Source: Zonotrichia leucophrys gambelii
Taxonomy: Eukaryota > Chordata > Aves > Passeriformes > Passerellidae
NCBI RefSeq assembly: GCF_028769735.1
Contig: NC_088171.1
Coordinates: forward strand, 129,535,533 to 129,599,532
Direction: 5' to 3'
DNA: 64,000 nt
How positions within the stretch are numbered: position 1 is the first letter of the stretch; the number at the start of each line of letters is the position of its first letter. This document shows, one piece after another, positions 1-19,200 of this stretch. Position numbers and translations under genes: made by a program. Under the pieces are notes generated by a model. That model saw only the letters and a list, made by a program, of their open reading frames with translations, was not told where the DNA came from and did no database searches.

Positions 1-3000
1 TAGGAGAAACCTTTATTATAACCACTAGCCTGCTGTACTAATGTCATTTGGCATTAATGTTTAATAATTTGCTTTGATTTACAGTAAAAAGGTACAGAGT
101 GCTTATACTGTTCAAAAGCATCGAAGTAACAACTTGCTTTATTTGACAGCAGCCTTCATTGTTCAAGTACTTTATGTACCCACTGCTGATACTCAGTTCT
201 AAACAGCAAAATAAAGTAAGCTGATAGCTTAGTCACCTGTGACAGGTAACTCTTCATCTTCTTTGTGCTGCTGAAGGAAGAACTTCATTGCATGTACTTA
301 CAATTTTGTGAAGCTGATAATTGCATTTGTTTCACTGGTTGGTTGCTTAGAAATCTAAGAAGCAGAAACACTGCATTGCTGATGTATCAGCTTCTTGTGC
401 ATGTGGAAGCTGTTAGTGATAGAAACATAAAATTTAGAATATGAGCAGAGTTGGTGCATTATCTCTGCACATCTGTACAGACAAATGCTGCACTGTCTCT
501 GGTTTTATCTGGAAACTTCTGTCTCGTTACCGTGCACGTGACAGGAGTGCGTTTCTGAAACAGCTTCTCAAACACTTTACTTGTACTCTGCTGTGGGCAC
601 ACGTCAGCTCCTGCCTCTGAAGCTGCTTGTCCATTCAGGCAGTAGTTGACTACCATTTTTAAATAGCTTGGGAAAGCTTGTGGTATTGAAGTTGATTGAA
701 CAGAATTAAGATTGTGATTATTTCTTAAAGTTTTTTTTAAACTGGATGTTAGCTTTTTTGCAGTAGATTATTTTTCTTGAAAACTGACAGAAGATTGGCA
801 GTGCCTCTTCAAAGGGAAGTAATAAAAAAGTCATGTTCTGCTGAGACCAACAGTAAATTCTTAAATTTTTTAATCATATATAATATGTTGGACTCAATGA
901 TCTCAGAGGTCTTTTCCAACCTACTTGATTCTGTGATTCTATAAGGCATCGCACAAGAGGCTGAGAAAAGTTGTCAGTTGTTGGTGGTAGGGTTTTTTTC
1001 TGGGTATTACCCTTCGTGATTATGTTACAAAAGATTCAACAAAAGTAATCTGATCTTTCAACTGGTCATTTTCTCCTAGTGCAGATTAGGTTTACATTGC
1101 TAAAATGGCATTTTTCCTAATAGAATGTTTTTATTAACGCTGTATGTATAGTGAACCTGTAGTCAATCCATATGCTGCTTCAGGAGATTTGAAATCTGCT
1201 CAGAGTGCAAGCTGCTGAAAGATAAATGGCTCCTGCTTTTATTTCTGAGCAAGGATAAAAAGTGTTGCATCGTATTTATGGGGAGTTTTATTAGTATTTG
1301 TTTAGAGACAAAAACTGTGGAGTCTTAAGACATTGTGGTTTGGAGTACAGCTGCAATAGCTGTAGCTGAGACCTACATCCTGGGCAGAAATTCTTAACCA
1401 AGTCAGTTGGTTTCGGTTTTTTATTATCTCAAGTTTCACAGAGGATGTTGTGAAAGGAATAATGATTGATGCATCTGGTACCATTTTATTTTGATGCAAG
1501 TCCCCAGTATTCAAGAAGCAGTTTAATGAGGTGGTGCTGAGAAAAAAAAGGCCCAGATAAAAATTACATACTGACTTTGATCCTCAGTGGAAACTGTTTA
1601 TTAAGACCTGTAGTGATGCATCAAAAATATTAAGACTTTAATCCTAATGTTTTTCTATTAAGTGTCTTTACAGCTGCTGTCTTTCATATGAGTTTCCTCA
1701 GAGTGGGTTACTAAATTGGGGAGGTATTTTTACCTGTGCTTCAGAATTTGGTTCCCTCACTGTCATGTTTGTTACTCATGCTTTGGTAGAAAACAATAAG
1801 GATTGGCAGGAAACACCTGAGGAATCTTTTGAATTATCTCAAGAGTGTATCCTGATATAAGGCACACTTGCCTCCCTTGCCATAAGCACAAACTGGAAAG
1901 CAAAACAGTGGAAGAAACTGGCTAATAAAGGGCATGGTGGTCTGAGTTGGGGAAGGCAGATCTGCAGAGGGAGCTACATGTGTGGCTGTAAATGCACTGT
2001 GATCTGAGATGCTGCTCCTCATTGCCTCAGGTGCTGTGTTTCTTGTTTTGCTGACCAGTGGTGTGTCCGTGCCAAGCACCCTGTATGCATTTTTGTGCCT
2101 ACATCTGCTTCTAACTGACTTGTATCTCTCTCCCAGCATGTGTCTCAGCAGGAAGATGATTTTTCAGGGTGTTCTTCCATGTTTCCTTCACCTGCCCATA
2201 GTGATGCTGCTTTTGTTCTCTTTTCTAAAGGAGCACATTTAGACTGGTTTACTGGTACTTTTATGTATAAACTAAAATTTCTTGCCATCGTTTCTGTCAT
2301 ATGGGATTTTTTTCTGTCCATTAGTCCTTTTAGATCTTTTTTTCAGTTACCGTCTTGTTACTCAGACTTCATTTCCTCTTCTCATTTCCTTTCTAGATCT
2401 TCACCAGATTGACTACAGTGAAACTGCTAATCAAGTGTACCTTTCTCCTGCTCTTAGCAATTCCACATCTCCCCCTGTTGCATAAACACTGCAAATTACT
2501 CACAGTTAAATTCTTCCCTTCTGCTTTAAGATCCATTGTCCCAAATTCTGAATTCCTCTCCTGCTGAGGGTCGTGCTTCTCACTTCGTGTCTTCCAGCCA
2601 GCCTTGTCACCTTTCTCAAACTTCTGCTGCTTTTTCTGTGGGCAGCCAATTTGATGGGAAGAAAGAATAACTGGTACTGAGAACAGGCAGCAGGCTGCTT
2701 GCCTTCTTCAGCAGAGATCTCCAGTGCCTCAGCAGCCACTAATAGTGACAGCTTTTCTTGTCTTTCATGAATTTAAAAAACAAGAGTTCTTCCATGTCAT
2801 CTTCATCCCTGTGTCATATACCATGGGTGGGGTGACAAGTGAGTTGAAGTTCAGCTAGTACTCTTGTGTAATTCATTCTCAAAATTAGAAAAAGCATAAC
2901 TATTGTTAGGTGTCTTTTGATACTGAATGAAAACAAAAAGGCTACTTATTTAGTAAACAAAAAGCCAGGTTATTATGAGAAGAACTGAGAGTATTTAAAG

Positions 3001-6000
3001 TACCTAAAGTTTATCAGTGTATTCTCTTTTGAGTTTTCCCATGCTGCACCTTGGTTCTTTTGTGCAAGAATAATATATTTTTTATTTCTCCTATAGTTGT
3101 AGTGTTTTTATTCAATTCAATATCTCAATAATTAATTTTTCCATATTTAAAAGTAAGGCTTCTCATTCTTTAACTGTGTATTATCCACTAATTGCTCCTA
3201 CATTTTCCTAGAATCTGATGACTGTTCTTATTTTCCTGCTTGTCAAGAGGGAAATCTATAAATAGAAAATTGAGCTGTTGATGCAATCATCTCTAGTGCA
3301 TTAATAGTTATCTAAAGTTTCTAGGCAATAACATGTACTGAGACCAAGCCTTTAATAAAGAGAAATTGGTACTGAGCTAGAAGCAACAAGGCAAAACTGA
3401 GCATTAAAATAAAATTATTTTATGTTCTTATGGTGGATTTGGGAATATATTTCTGGCTCACAGACGTCATTTGCCAAAGATGCAAATGCTTTTAAAACAA
3501 GAGTGGTTTTAGGCTTCAAGGAAAGGACTCTTCAAGTATTTGTGTTGACTTCCAGTCTTCAACTGCAGGGCTCACCACAGTTGGACAGCTGAAGCATGTC
3601 CGCTTGCAGTAAGAAGCAGGCAGAATTTGAGGAGAAGGTTGGCTATTGGGGTTTATTGGTAACTACTTGTTAGGCTTCTTTCACATTCCTAAGGCTGATA
3701 ACTCCTTAACCTTTCAGACTTGATCTGAAAAACCACAGGAGCCTTGATGAAAAGCCTTTCATCAAAGTGGCTCAAAATGTGATGTACTTCATGTTGCTAC
3801 CTGTTGACTGCATCCTGTTCAGGCAGTAGAATATGTTTAAGAATGAAAGAAGTCAATCTCTCTCCAGTTTAGTGTTTAAAATAAGCCAGGATTGAAATTC
3901 ACCATCAGGATAATTCAAATGGTGTGCTGACAGTGTCTGGTATGTCTTTGGAGACCAAGACTTTTCTCTAGTACTTGCTGAGGGTGAGGGAATGTTCCAA
4001 ATCCTGCCAATGGTATGTGGGCACAGCTGACGTCATCTGAGTTTGAGTGTGTTTGTTGGCCAGTGGAGAGAGGCAGAAAGCTGTTGGCTTTGTCATAGCC
4101 AGAATTGCAGGTGTGAAGTGTTGAAGCCTGATCTTTGAACAGCCAGCATATTAGTAAGAGTTGATAGTCAGATTTAGTACATCCTTTTTTAAAAAAAAAG
4201 TAATTCCCATTAAGTGTTTCTGAAAAGACTTACAGAAAGTGCTAGAAGCACTTGTACAAGGTGTTGCAGGTTTGGGCTGAAAAGTGCTCTAAAATGCTGC
4301 TGGATCTGCCTAGTTGACTACTATGGTATGGTTTGTTTCACAGCAGTTAGATTCTTGTTGTCAAATTAAAAGCTCTGACAATTACTGCTGTCTCCTTGGG
4401 GGGTTTCAAAGGCAGGGAGTGTTTAGTTTTGTTCAGAAAACTGTTCCTACCAGATGCTGTAATTAACTGCCCATGTGTTAGTATATATCCAGCCTGGATG
4501 GGAGTTTCACATGGTAGCAAGGAACATCATGAACAAGCATGAGACCTTAACTACACAAAATATAATAATAGACATGGGCTGCATGGACTGCAGTTGTCAG
4601 GGTGCTGTATGCATTGCAGTGATGCAGATCACATCAGCTCAGTAAATACAGATCACCTAACTGAGCCAGTCTGGGACTATCTGCTCCAGCTTCAGTGGCC
4701 TGCGTGGTGATCAGCTCTATACTGATAAACACTGCCCTATCAACTCATAAGGGAGAGAGAAGGTGGCCATGTATTGCTGGTACTACATCAGCTATGCAAA
4801 AACAACCTATCAACAGAACTTAAATACCTAGATATTCCTCCTTGTGGAAAAAATGTATCCTCCAGAGATGCTTTGCAGTTAAACCTTTTAGAAAAACCCA
4901 CAAGATAAACAGTATTCCCCATAAGCCGATGTGTTGGCAGATAGAAGGTTAGTAGCTTCATTGGTCTTACCTGTCTGGCTTTCTGTAGTCGTACCGTGTC
5001 CATGCAGGTTATGCTTTCACAGCCACTCTTTTGGATAAATCTGTACTCTGAATCTTCAGGCTAACTTTAAAGGAGTGATCTGTGTCTACTTCTGCCAGTA
5101 AAAGAAAATAGATTCTGAAATAAATGGACTAATACAAACAGAAGAAACTGAATTTATACGACCAAATAAATAATAGGGTAGGGATCTCCTTTCAATCATT
5201 TCACATGATAGCTTTTAAATATTCATCTGCTTGCAGGATTTATTGTTGCTGTTTATGAAGTATTTGGCATAAATAAAATTCTTCCAGAGATACGTGGCAC
5301 ACCAGTCCTACGTGTTGTTTGTGTAGAATAGACTCTTTCATCCAAATATGAGTAAGCTCCCAGTGCAGTTTGACTTGGAGTCTCTGCATTGGCTATATTC
5401 TGTGAATAGCTGTTCAAAGGGATTTTCTCAGTTCATCAGTCTTTGAAATTCAGTATGGCTTTAGAACTTCTTGCAGTACAAGATTTTACAGTGTTCAAGC
5501 TCATTTTGCCCTGCTGGTGTTGGTCTGTTTAAAAAGATAATTAGTAGTCTTCCCTCCTATCCGTCTACTGGTGCAATTCACCCATGCAGTTTGCAAACAA
5601 CTTCACCTCATTTGTGATGTAAGCGAAGTTTAAATCTTGGAGCTTCGTTCCTGCTGTGTGAATGTACATTTTAATCAAATGACCTTCTGTAGGGATGAGG
5701 AATAATTTCTGTGTCTGGAGTCACTAAAAATATTTTGGTCTGGCCAATTAATGGTGGATGCAGAAGAAGGGCAACTCCCCACGGTGCCAGAAGTGTAGGT
5801 TCAAACTGACACACCCGGTTTAATTGAAGTCTCACAGAGAAAAACTGATAAGGAGCCTTGTTCTCAGTAGTTGTCACTGGAGGACCTTGGCACTCATGAA
5901 AATGTCGTAGCTGCAAACCCTGAAGCTCTCTAGTGGTGAGGACAGAGTGTGTAAGGAGTCACAGAGCTGAGGTGTGTGACCCATAAAGCTGCTGGCCTCC

Positions 6001-7884
6001 TGCTACATCCCAGCCTCACTGGGACAGAGCTGGCTCTGAACCCTTTTCCTGGCGTGGTGGGATGCCCTCAGAAGGGCGCCTTTGGCAGGAGGCAGCTCAG
6101 CAGCCCTTTTGACTGTCTTCAGAAAAATACTTCTGCTGCTGACTGGCTTGTGTTGAGTTCCTTCTGTTGCCAAGGAATTGTCTCTGCTGTCATTTGGATG
6201 GGAAGTGAGGGCATGCAGGATTTTTCAGTGTCTCCCTGTGTGGTTATAAAATGAAGCTATATACCAAGTCCCACAGTACTGAAAAGGCCTAATGTTAAAG
6301 TTAACAAATATATCCACTACGTTGAAGCCACTAAAGAAGGTCCACTTACAGGTTTTGTCTCATTGTAGCATAGGCATCGCTGAACCTTGTCTGACTTTCA
6401 TGTCTGTCAGCCTGATTTCTTTATTATCTGTCTGCTGCAGTAGAAATGAGAGAGATGCTGTGATGGATAGCTTCATTTTGAGGAGTTTCATGCAAGTTTG
6501 AGTCTACCAATAAATATTCATTATTCATATAAATGAATTAGCAGTACTTTAAAGAAAACAACAAAAACCAAGACCAGACTTGCTCTTCTTGCTCTTTCTG
6601 TGAATTACAGTTTTCTGTAGCTTAATAGTTGGCCTGCTAGGCAGAGCAGGTACCACAGGTGTCCATGTCACAGTGCAGTGGTTGCAGCCTGTCCCAGCAG
6701 TGTCCTGTGAGACATTCATTTAACCTGCTGGATGGATTCCTTGAGAGGAAGGTGCTGTTAAGCAGCCATGATTTCTGTGAGCTGGAACTAAATTAGTTTT
6801 TCTGTTTCTGTGGTATCCTTGGAAGTAAAAAAGTGAAGCAAAACTGCAATATCTCTCATTTAATTTATACAGGAAAAATGGCCAAAAATCTGTACTAAAA
6901 ACCTCTTTTAAAAATTATTCTCTGCATAGCCTTCACCAAATATATGTAACAGCTTCTGATTGAATTCTGACTATTCAGGCATGCTGTACCTTTTTTGACT
7001 TTTAAATAACTGGCTTTTCTTTTAGAGTCTGACTTCAAGCACTCAATATCACAAAGTTTGACAAGCTTGTACCTTAATTTGACTGAATGTGTTGAAGCTA
7101 GTGATTTTTTTTTCTTTTTTTTTTTCATCATAATAGAATTCTTGCTAAATTACATGACTGCCTCAACTATGTTAACTTGCTATGTTAACAAGCAGTTAGA
7201 ATAATGTAGAAAAACCTGGTCTTAAATGTCAGCCCATGGGGAGAATTTGGTGGAGTGACTCTGGAGAGCTACTTTGCTTTGGAAGATAATGGAAATACCT
7301 GTTAGGGCAGCACATAAAGTCAGATAGAAGTGCTACAGAGCCGAATGTCAGATTGTTAGCTGTCTGGAAATGCAAGAATACAGGTTCACCTTGTGGTTTC
7401 TTGCTGGGAATGCTAGTGGAGCATTAAAGTTAATGGGAGCTGGGCTAAGGAAGCTTATTTATTGCCTGTGTATGTAAAATAATTAGGTCTCTGATTTGGC
7501 AACTGATGATATCAAATCCTTTTATTGTATCTTGGGGATGCAAGCTTTCTTCCATGGTATACCCTCTGCCCAGAGTCTTTGGACTACCTTATTTCTGCCA
7601 GAGTTCTGTATAGTTATTTATAAAAAGCCATCCTTTGCTCATACAAAACTCATCTGCTAAATTGACACAGCCTCCTTCTCCCCATCAAGGCACACAATGC
7701 AGCATTCTTTTTAAATCTAGAATTGGAATCCAGAACACGTTCTCTAGCTGACTGTGTTATGTAGGATGTGAAGAAAATAATAAGCAAGCAGTGAAGCTGT
7801 CTTGACTTTGAAATAAATGGAAATATAATTGAATTGTTGGTTCAGCATATGTTCAAAACACTGTGTTCTTTGTTTCCCTTTTAG
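1..7884 (+). other. YWHAZ: YWHAZ intron after the first coding exon (3' part)
   Basis: Non-coding, AT-rich sequence ending in the acceptor of the residue-99 exon. The exon encoding residues 1-98 is not present, so the intron is at least 7.9 kb. Contents I can name are a CR1 3' end near 887-943 and a T-rich tract at 7105-7127. Short reading frames here show no homology I recognise and no splice context. Confidence 0.85.
887..943 (+). mobile_element. CR1 retrotransposon 3' end
   Basis: TTGGACTCAATGATCTCAGAGG, then TCTTTTCCAACCT and a GATTCTGTGATTCT tail. This is the hallmark 3' terminus of avian CR1 non-LTR elements. It is 5'-truncated to about 60 bp, and upstream similarity is lost. Confidence 0.85.
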
Positions 7885-15237
<7,353 letters not shown>

Positions 15238-15820
15238 CCAGCCTTCCAATTTCCATCTGCCTCATTCTGAAATTTAAACAGTAGACCATTTGTCATCCAT
15301 GCTGTCCCACAAATAGTTTTTGTTTACGATTTGACAGGTTTATGTTACTTCTATTTGGATTTCTATATTTCCCATGTGGTTTTGTTTAATATTAGGGGAA
15401 TAGAGCCAGTTAACATTTGGGGAATTTATCTGTTTTCATCTGAGGTGGCCAATATAGGGTTGTGAAATTTTTATACAAGTTTTACATGTTTGGCATAGTA
15501 CTTTTGGTACATTGTGGCTTCCCACAAGGCCAGTGTTAAAACAGCTTTCTATGTCAGGCAAAGATGACTGCTTGCATATTGGTCTGTCATGATGGAAAAA
15601 AGGGATAATCAATGTTGCAGCCACAGGTGTAGTTAGTCTGAATATCCAAGCTGGAGCACACATGGCTGTGAAGAAACTGATGTCCCATAGATATTGCATG
15701 TCAGGGGAACATGTGACATCTGTGGAGTATTCCAATCAAGTGTACATCTTTGATTGCAGCTGAAGTGTTCCTTAAGGCAGTTTGATAACCCAGTCAGCTT
15801 TCTCTAGAGAAGGACAGAGA

Positions 15821-15836
15821 AACGGTTCACATTCCA
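15821..15836 (+). promoter_or_regulatory. YWHAZ: Adjacent miR-451 and miR-1/206 seed matches in the YWHAZ 3' UTR
   Basis: AACGGTT at 15821-15827 is the complement of miR-451 bases 2-8. One base later, ACATTCCA at 15829-15836 is an 8-mer match to the shared miR-1/miR-206 seed. YWHAZ is an established miR-451 target in erythroid cells of mammals. The miR-1/206 match is by seed only. Confidence 0.65.
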
Positions 15837-16206
15837 TTATTTGTAAAGTTACCTGCTGTTGCTTTCATTATTTTTGCTACACATTTTATTTGTATTTAAA
15901 TGGTTTAAGCAACCTAAGAACAAATGTACAAGTAAAGATGCAGTAAAAAATGAATTGCTTGATATTCATAATGACACTGTATATCGAGCACAGCAGTAAA
16001 ACAAAAACCCATGTATTTAACTTTTTTAGGTTTTTTGCTTTTGTGATTTTTTTTTTTGATACTTGCCTAACATGCATGTGCTGTAAAAATAGTTAACAGG
16101 GAAATAACTTGAGATGATGGCTAGCTTTGTTTAATGTCTTATGAAATTTTCATGAACAATCCAAGCATAACTGTTCAGAACATGTGTATTAAGTTGATGT
16201 AAGTGG

Positions 16207-16212
16207 AATAAA
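16207..16212 (+). terminator. YWHAZ: YWHAZ proximal polyadenylation signal AATAAA
   Basis: Canonical hexamer 970 bp past the stop codon, followed by T- and GT-rich sequence. The resulting UTR length agrees with the short YWHAZ mRNA form known in mammals. Confidence 0.8.
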
Positions 16213-16235
16213 AGTTTTATGAATGGACTTTTCAA

Positions 16236-19200
16236 CTACCTTGGGTGTAGATTTCATGTCATCTGTCTTCCTGCACCTTTAAGAGGAATGGCAGTACTAG
16301 ACAGAAATTCAATACGAAACTGTATTTCTGTTATGGAAATTTGTAATACATATTTAGGTATTTAGTTCATTTTAGGGAAGTTGAGATTGAATACCCTATA
16401 TCTGATTTTAAGATTGTTCTAATTAATTAGTTTAGAACTTTTAGGTTGAGCTTTCTGTCTGTTCCTGACTGGTGCTCTGGAGATACCTTAACATAGATGG
16501 TCCCCAGAGTTAGAGCAAAAGGTGCTAAAAACTTCTTTAAGAGCTGACTTTTGGAATAGTTTTATTTATTTGGAAAACTCTTGCTTGCTGCTGTTGAGTC
16601 TTTAAAGGAGAACTGAGCAGGAGCTTCTGTATTGTCCAGAGGTTTCAGACATTAGTTCAGTTGGTGGAAAAGTCCAGAGTGATGAAGCAATGATGCTCTT
16701 GCATTCCCCATCCCCAGGGACGTGTGCATCCATGGTATTCAGACTAACTACAGCATTTGTGGATACTTGGTGTGAAGCTGAAATAGTTACAGGGAGAAGT
16801 TGACACTGATTTTCAGAGTGTCATATCCCTGTCAAGTACTGAGGATCTTGGAAAGTAATGGAATTGTATTCAAATATTAATGTTACACTTAGTAGTCAAC
16901 AGGAGGGAAGCTTATGTGGCTTTTTTTGACTGAGCTGCACCTGTAAGCACAGTGTAAGTATTTTCTAGGTTTACTACACTTCACTGGGTTTAAAAGTTAC
17001 CAGGTTAATCTTGATACCTGGAGGAAACAGTTGAACCACCTCACTGAACATGAACTCAGTGGCCTTACCCATTTGCACATGGAATTGACTTTAGCAAGTT
17101 ACAGATCTTACTTTTACAAATTAGGTGTTCCTCTATTTTTAATTACATCACTGCATTTGGGCCATGATGTTCCATTTCCAGAAGCATCTGAGCCTTTATT
17201 CTGGTATTTAAGGATCAAGATCAGTAGAAAAAATGGTTAGGATAATTTTACACATTTATAAAAGTAGTTAGGGACATAGTCACCATTCCTAGAATTGGAA
17301 GGTGATAATCTGTTACAGTACATAATAAAAAATAGAATCCAATTAAGAACAGGAGAAAGGGAGGTGTATGGAGGGCAGAGGTTAACAAGGCTTTCTGAGG
17401 AGAGCTTGGTGCATCTCTCAGTCACCAGGGGAAAAGTAACAATGACTTCTTTAATACATGAAAACACTTGTCAAAAGGAAAAAGCAGTCATCACATACAT
17501 TTACAAAACAAAGGGCTACATTCCAGTATGGAAGGGAGGGAAGTTGACAGACCATGACTAAAAAAAATTCCAGTGGGGATATCTGATCCACTTTTAGAAA
17601 GGAGCACAGCTCTGCAGCATATGTGAGTTCTGTCCTAGACACACTTTAATGAAGATGTTGCCTGCATCCCTTACTGGAAGGATGTGGCTTTCAGCTAGCA
17701 TGGTAAATACTTACACTGGATGAAACAATGTGCCTTGAAACATGCCCTTTTTAAATTTTTTAAGCCTTTATCCAGCTGTAAGAAAGTTCTGAGTAACAGG
17801 GTTCTGTGAAGTAATTCCGTGTGCCTGGAGAAATCAAGGTATTCCTGAAAATCAGGAAGCACATGTAATCATGCAAGTGGAACACAGCATAAGGAATACT
17901 TTACTCTTGTGCCTTTGAGCACAAAATATTGAAGGTATCTTTACATAGGTCACTGAATGGTGCAGTGGGTGAAAGCCTTCTCTGATCTCAGCAGTTATGC
18001 TGATCTTTTAAATACCACAGAAGGTTCACATGGAGTCTTCATTTCCCCCATTCTTCCACTCAAGCGATCTACAACATGTGATGATGAAAAATGTCCTGTA
18101 TTGAGTGATCAGCCTTCTCTTACTACAAACGTGTTTTCATGTGCTTTCAGTCTTTGTTCTGACTGTGAAGCCCCTAAAGTGTGGCAGTGCTGCCTCCTGC
18201 TTTGCTGAGCAGAAAATGCTTCTGTGGGCCTGATGTGCTAGAGTGTTGAGTGCAGGACTAACACCACACAGTGCACTCCCTCCTGTGGGATCTGTCTGCA
18301 CAGGGCCAGACAGGGGCTGGGCAGCACAGCTTGAACAGGCAAACCGAGGAGGGAAGCCCCCATTGCACGTGGGGCAGCCAAGGCTGTGTGGCAGCCTTGT
18401 GCCTCTGTGATGGGGAAACCTGCCAGGATGCCACATGGCCATGCAGAAGCTTTAAAGGTGCAAGCGCAGGGCTCTGCAGAAGCAGCCCTGACAGCCCAGG
18501 TAGCGCTTGTGGCAGGGCAGGTGACTCAGCTGGCTGCCCTCTGCTGAGGCAGCTGTGCAGCAGGCACCAGGTGGGGGGGTAGGATTCCTTACTGCCACCG
18601 AATCACAGCTCAGCCAGCTCCTGGCAGGCTGCTGCATCCTGACTCTGGACAGAGGATGGAAGGAAGGAAGGACAGACAGCCCTTGGAACAAGAAAATTTA
18701 CTGAAGTCAAGATGTAGCCACTTTTCCCAACTCTTGGAAATTTTTTTTAATGGTAAGTAGTTTTATTTTCTTCCAAAGTACAGTTAAAATTTGTTGAAAT
18801 ATAGGGAATTTCAGCCTTTCTGAAAATGATTACTCAAAATACCCTTTAAGCAGAGGAATTGTTTGCTACTGGTACGGTTTTAAGGTGCCTCAAAACTCAT
18901 GTGAGGAGAGCTGTTCTAAACAATCACTGTTACCTTTGAGCTGTATTCAGAGACCTTGCATTAATCCCATGGATTTCTCTGAAAACAATGTTTTGCCTAC
19001 CCAAACCTTTGAAAAACTGGCATTGCCTGTTAGATGTAGCAGTAGGAGCTGCTAGTTGGGATGAGACCCAAGCATTTTGACCTAAGGATTGCTCTTCTTT
19101 TTTTGTCCTCTTGTATCTGGATTTGAAATAACAAAAACCCTTTTTTTAAACCTACCAAGTGCCATAACAACTATTTGATCTTTGAAAAATACAGAAATAT

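Larger units (their letters stand above)
15238..16235 (+). other. YWHAZ: YWHAZ 3' UTR (proximal form)
   Basis: About 1 kb of AT-rich sequence between the stop codon and the first well-placed AATAAA at 16207-16212, followed by a T/GT-rich stretch suitable as a downstream element. It holds juxtaposed seed matches for miR-451 (15821-15827) and miR-1/206 (15829-15836). The exact cleavage position (about 16225-16235) is inferred. Confidence 0.8.
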
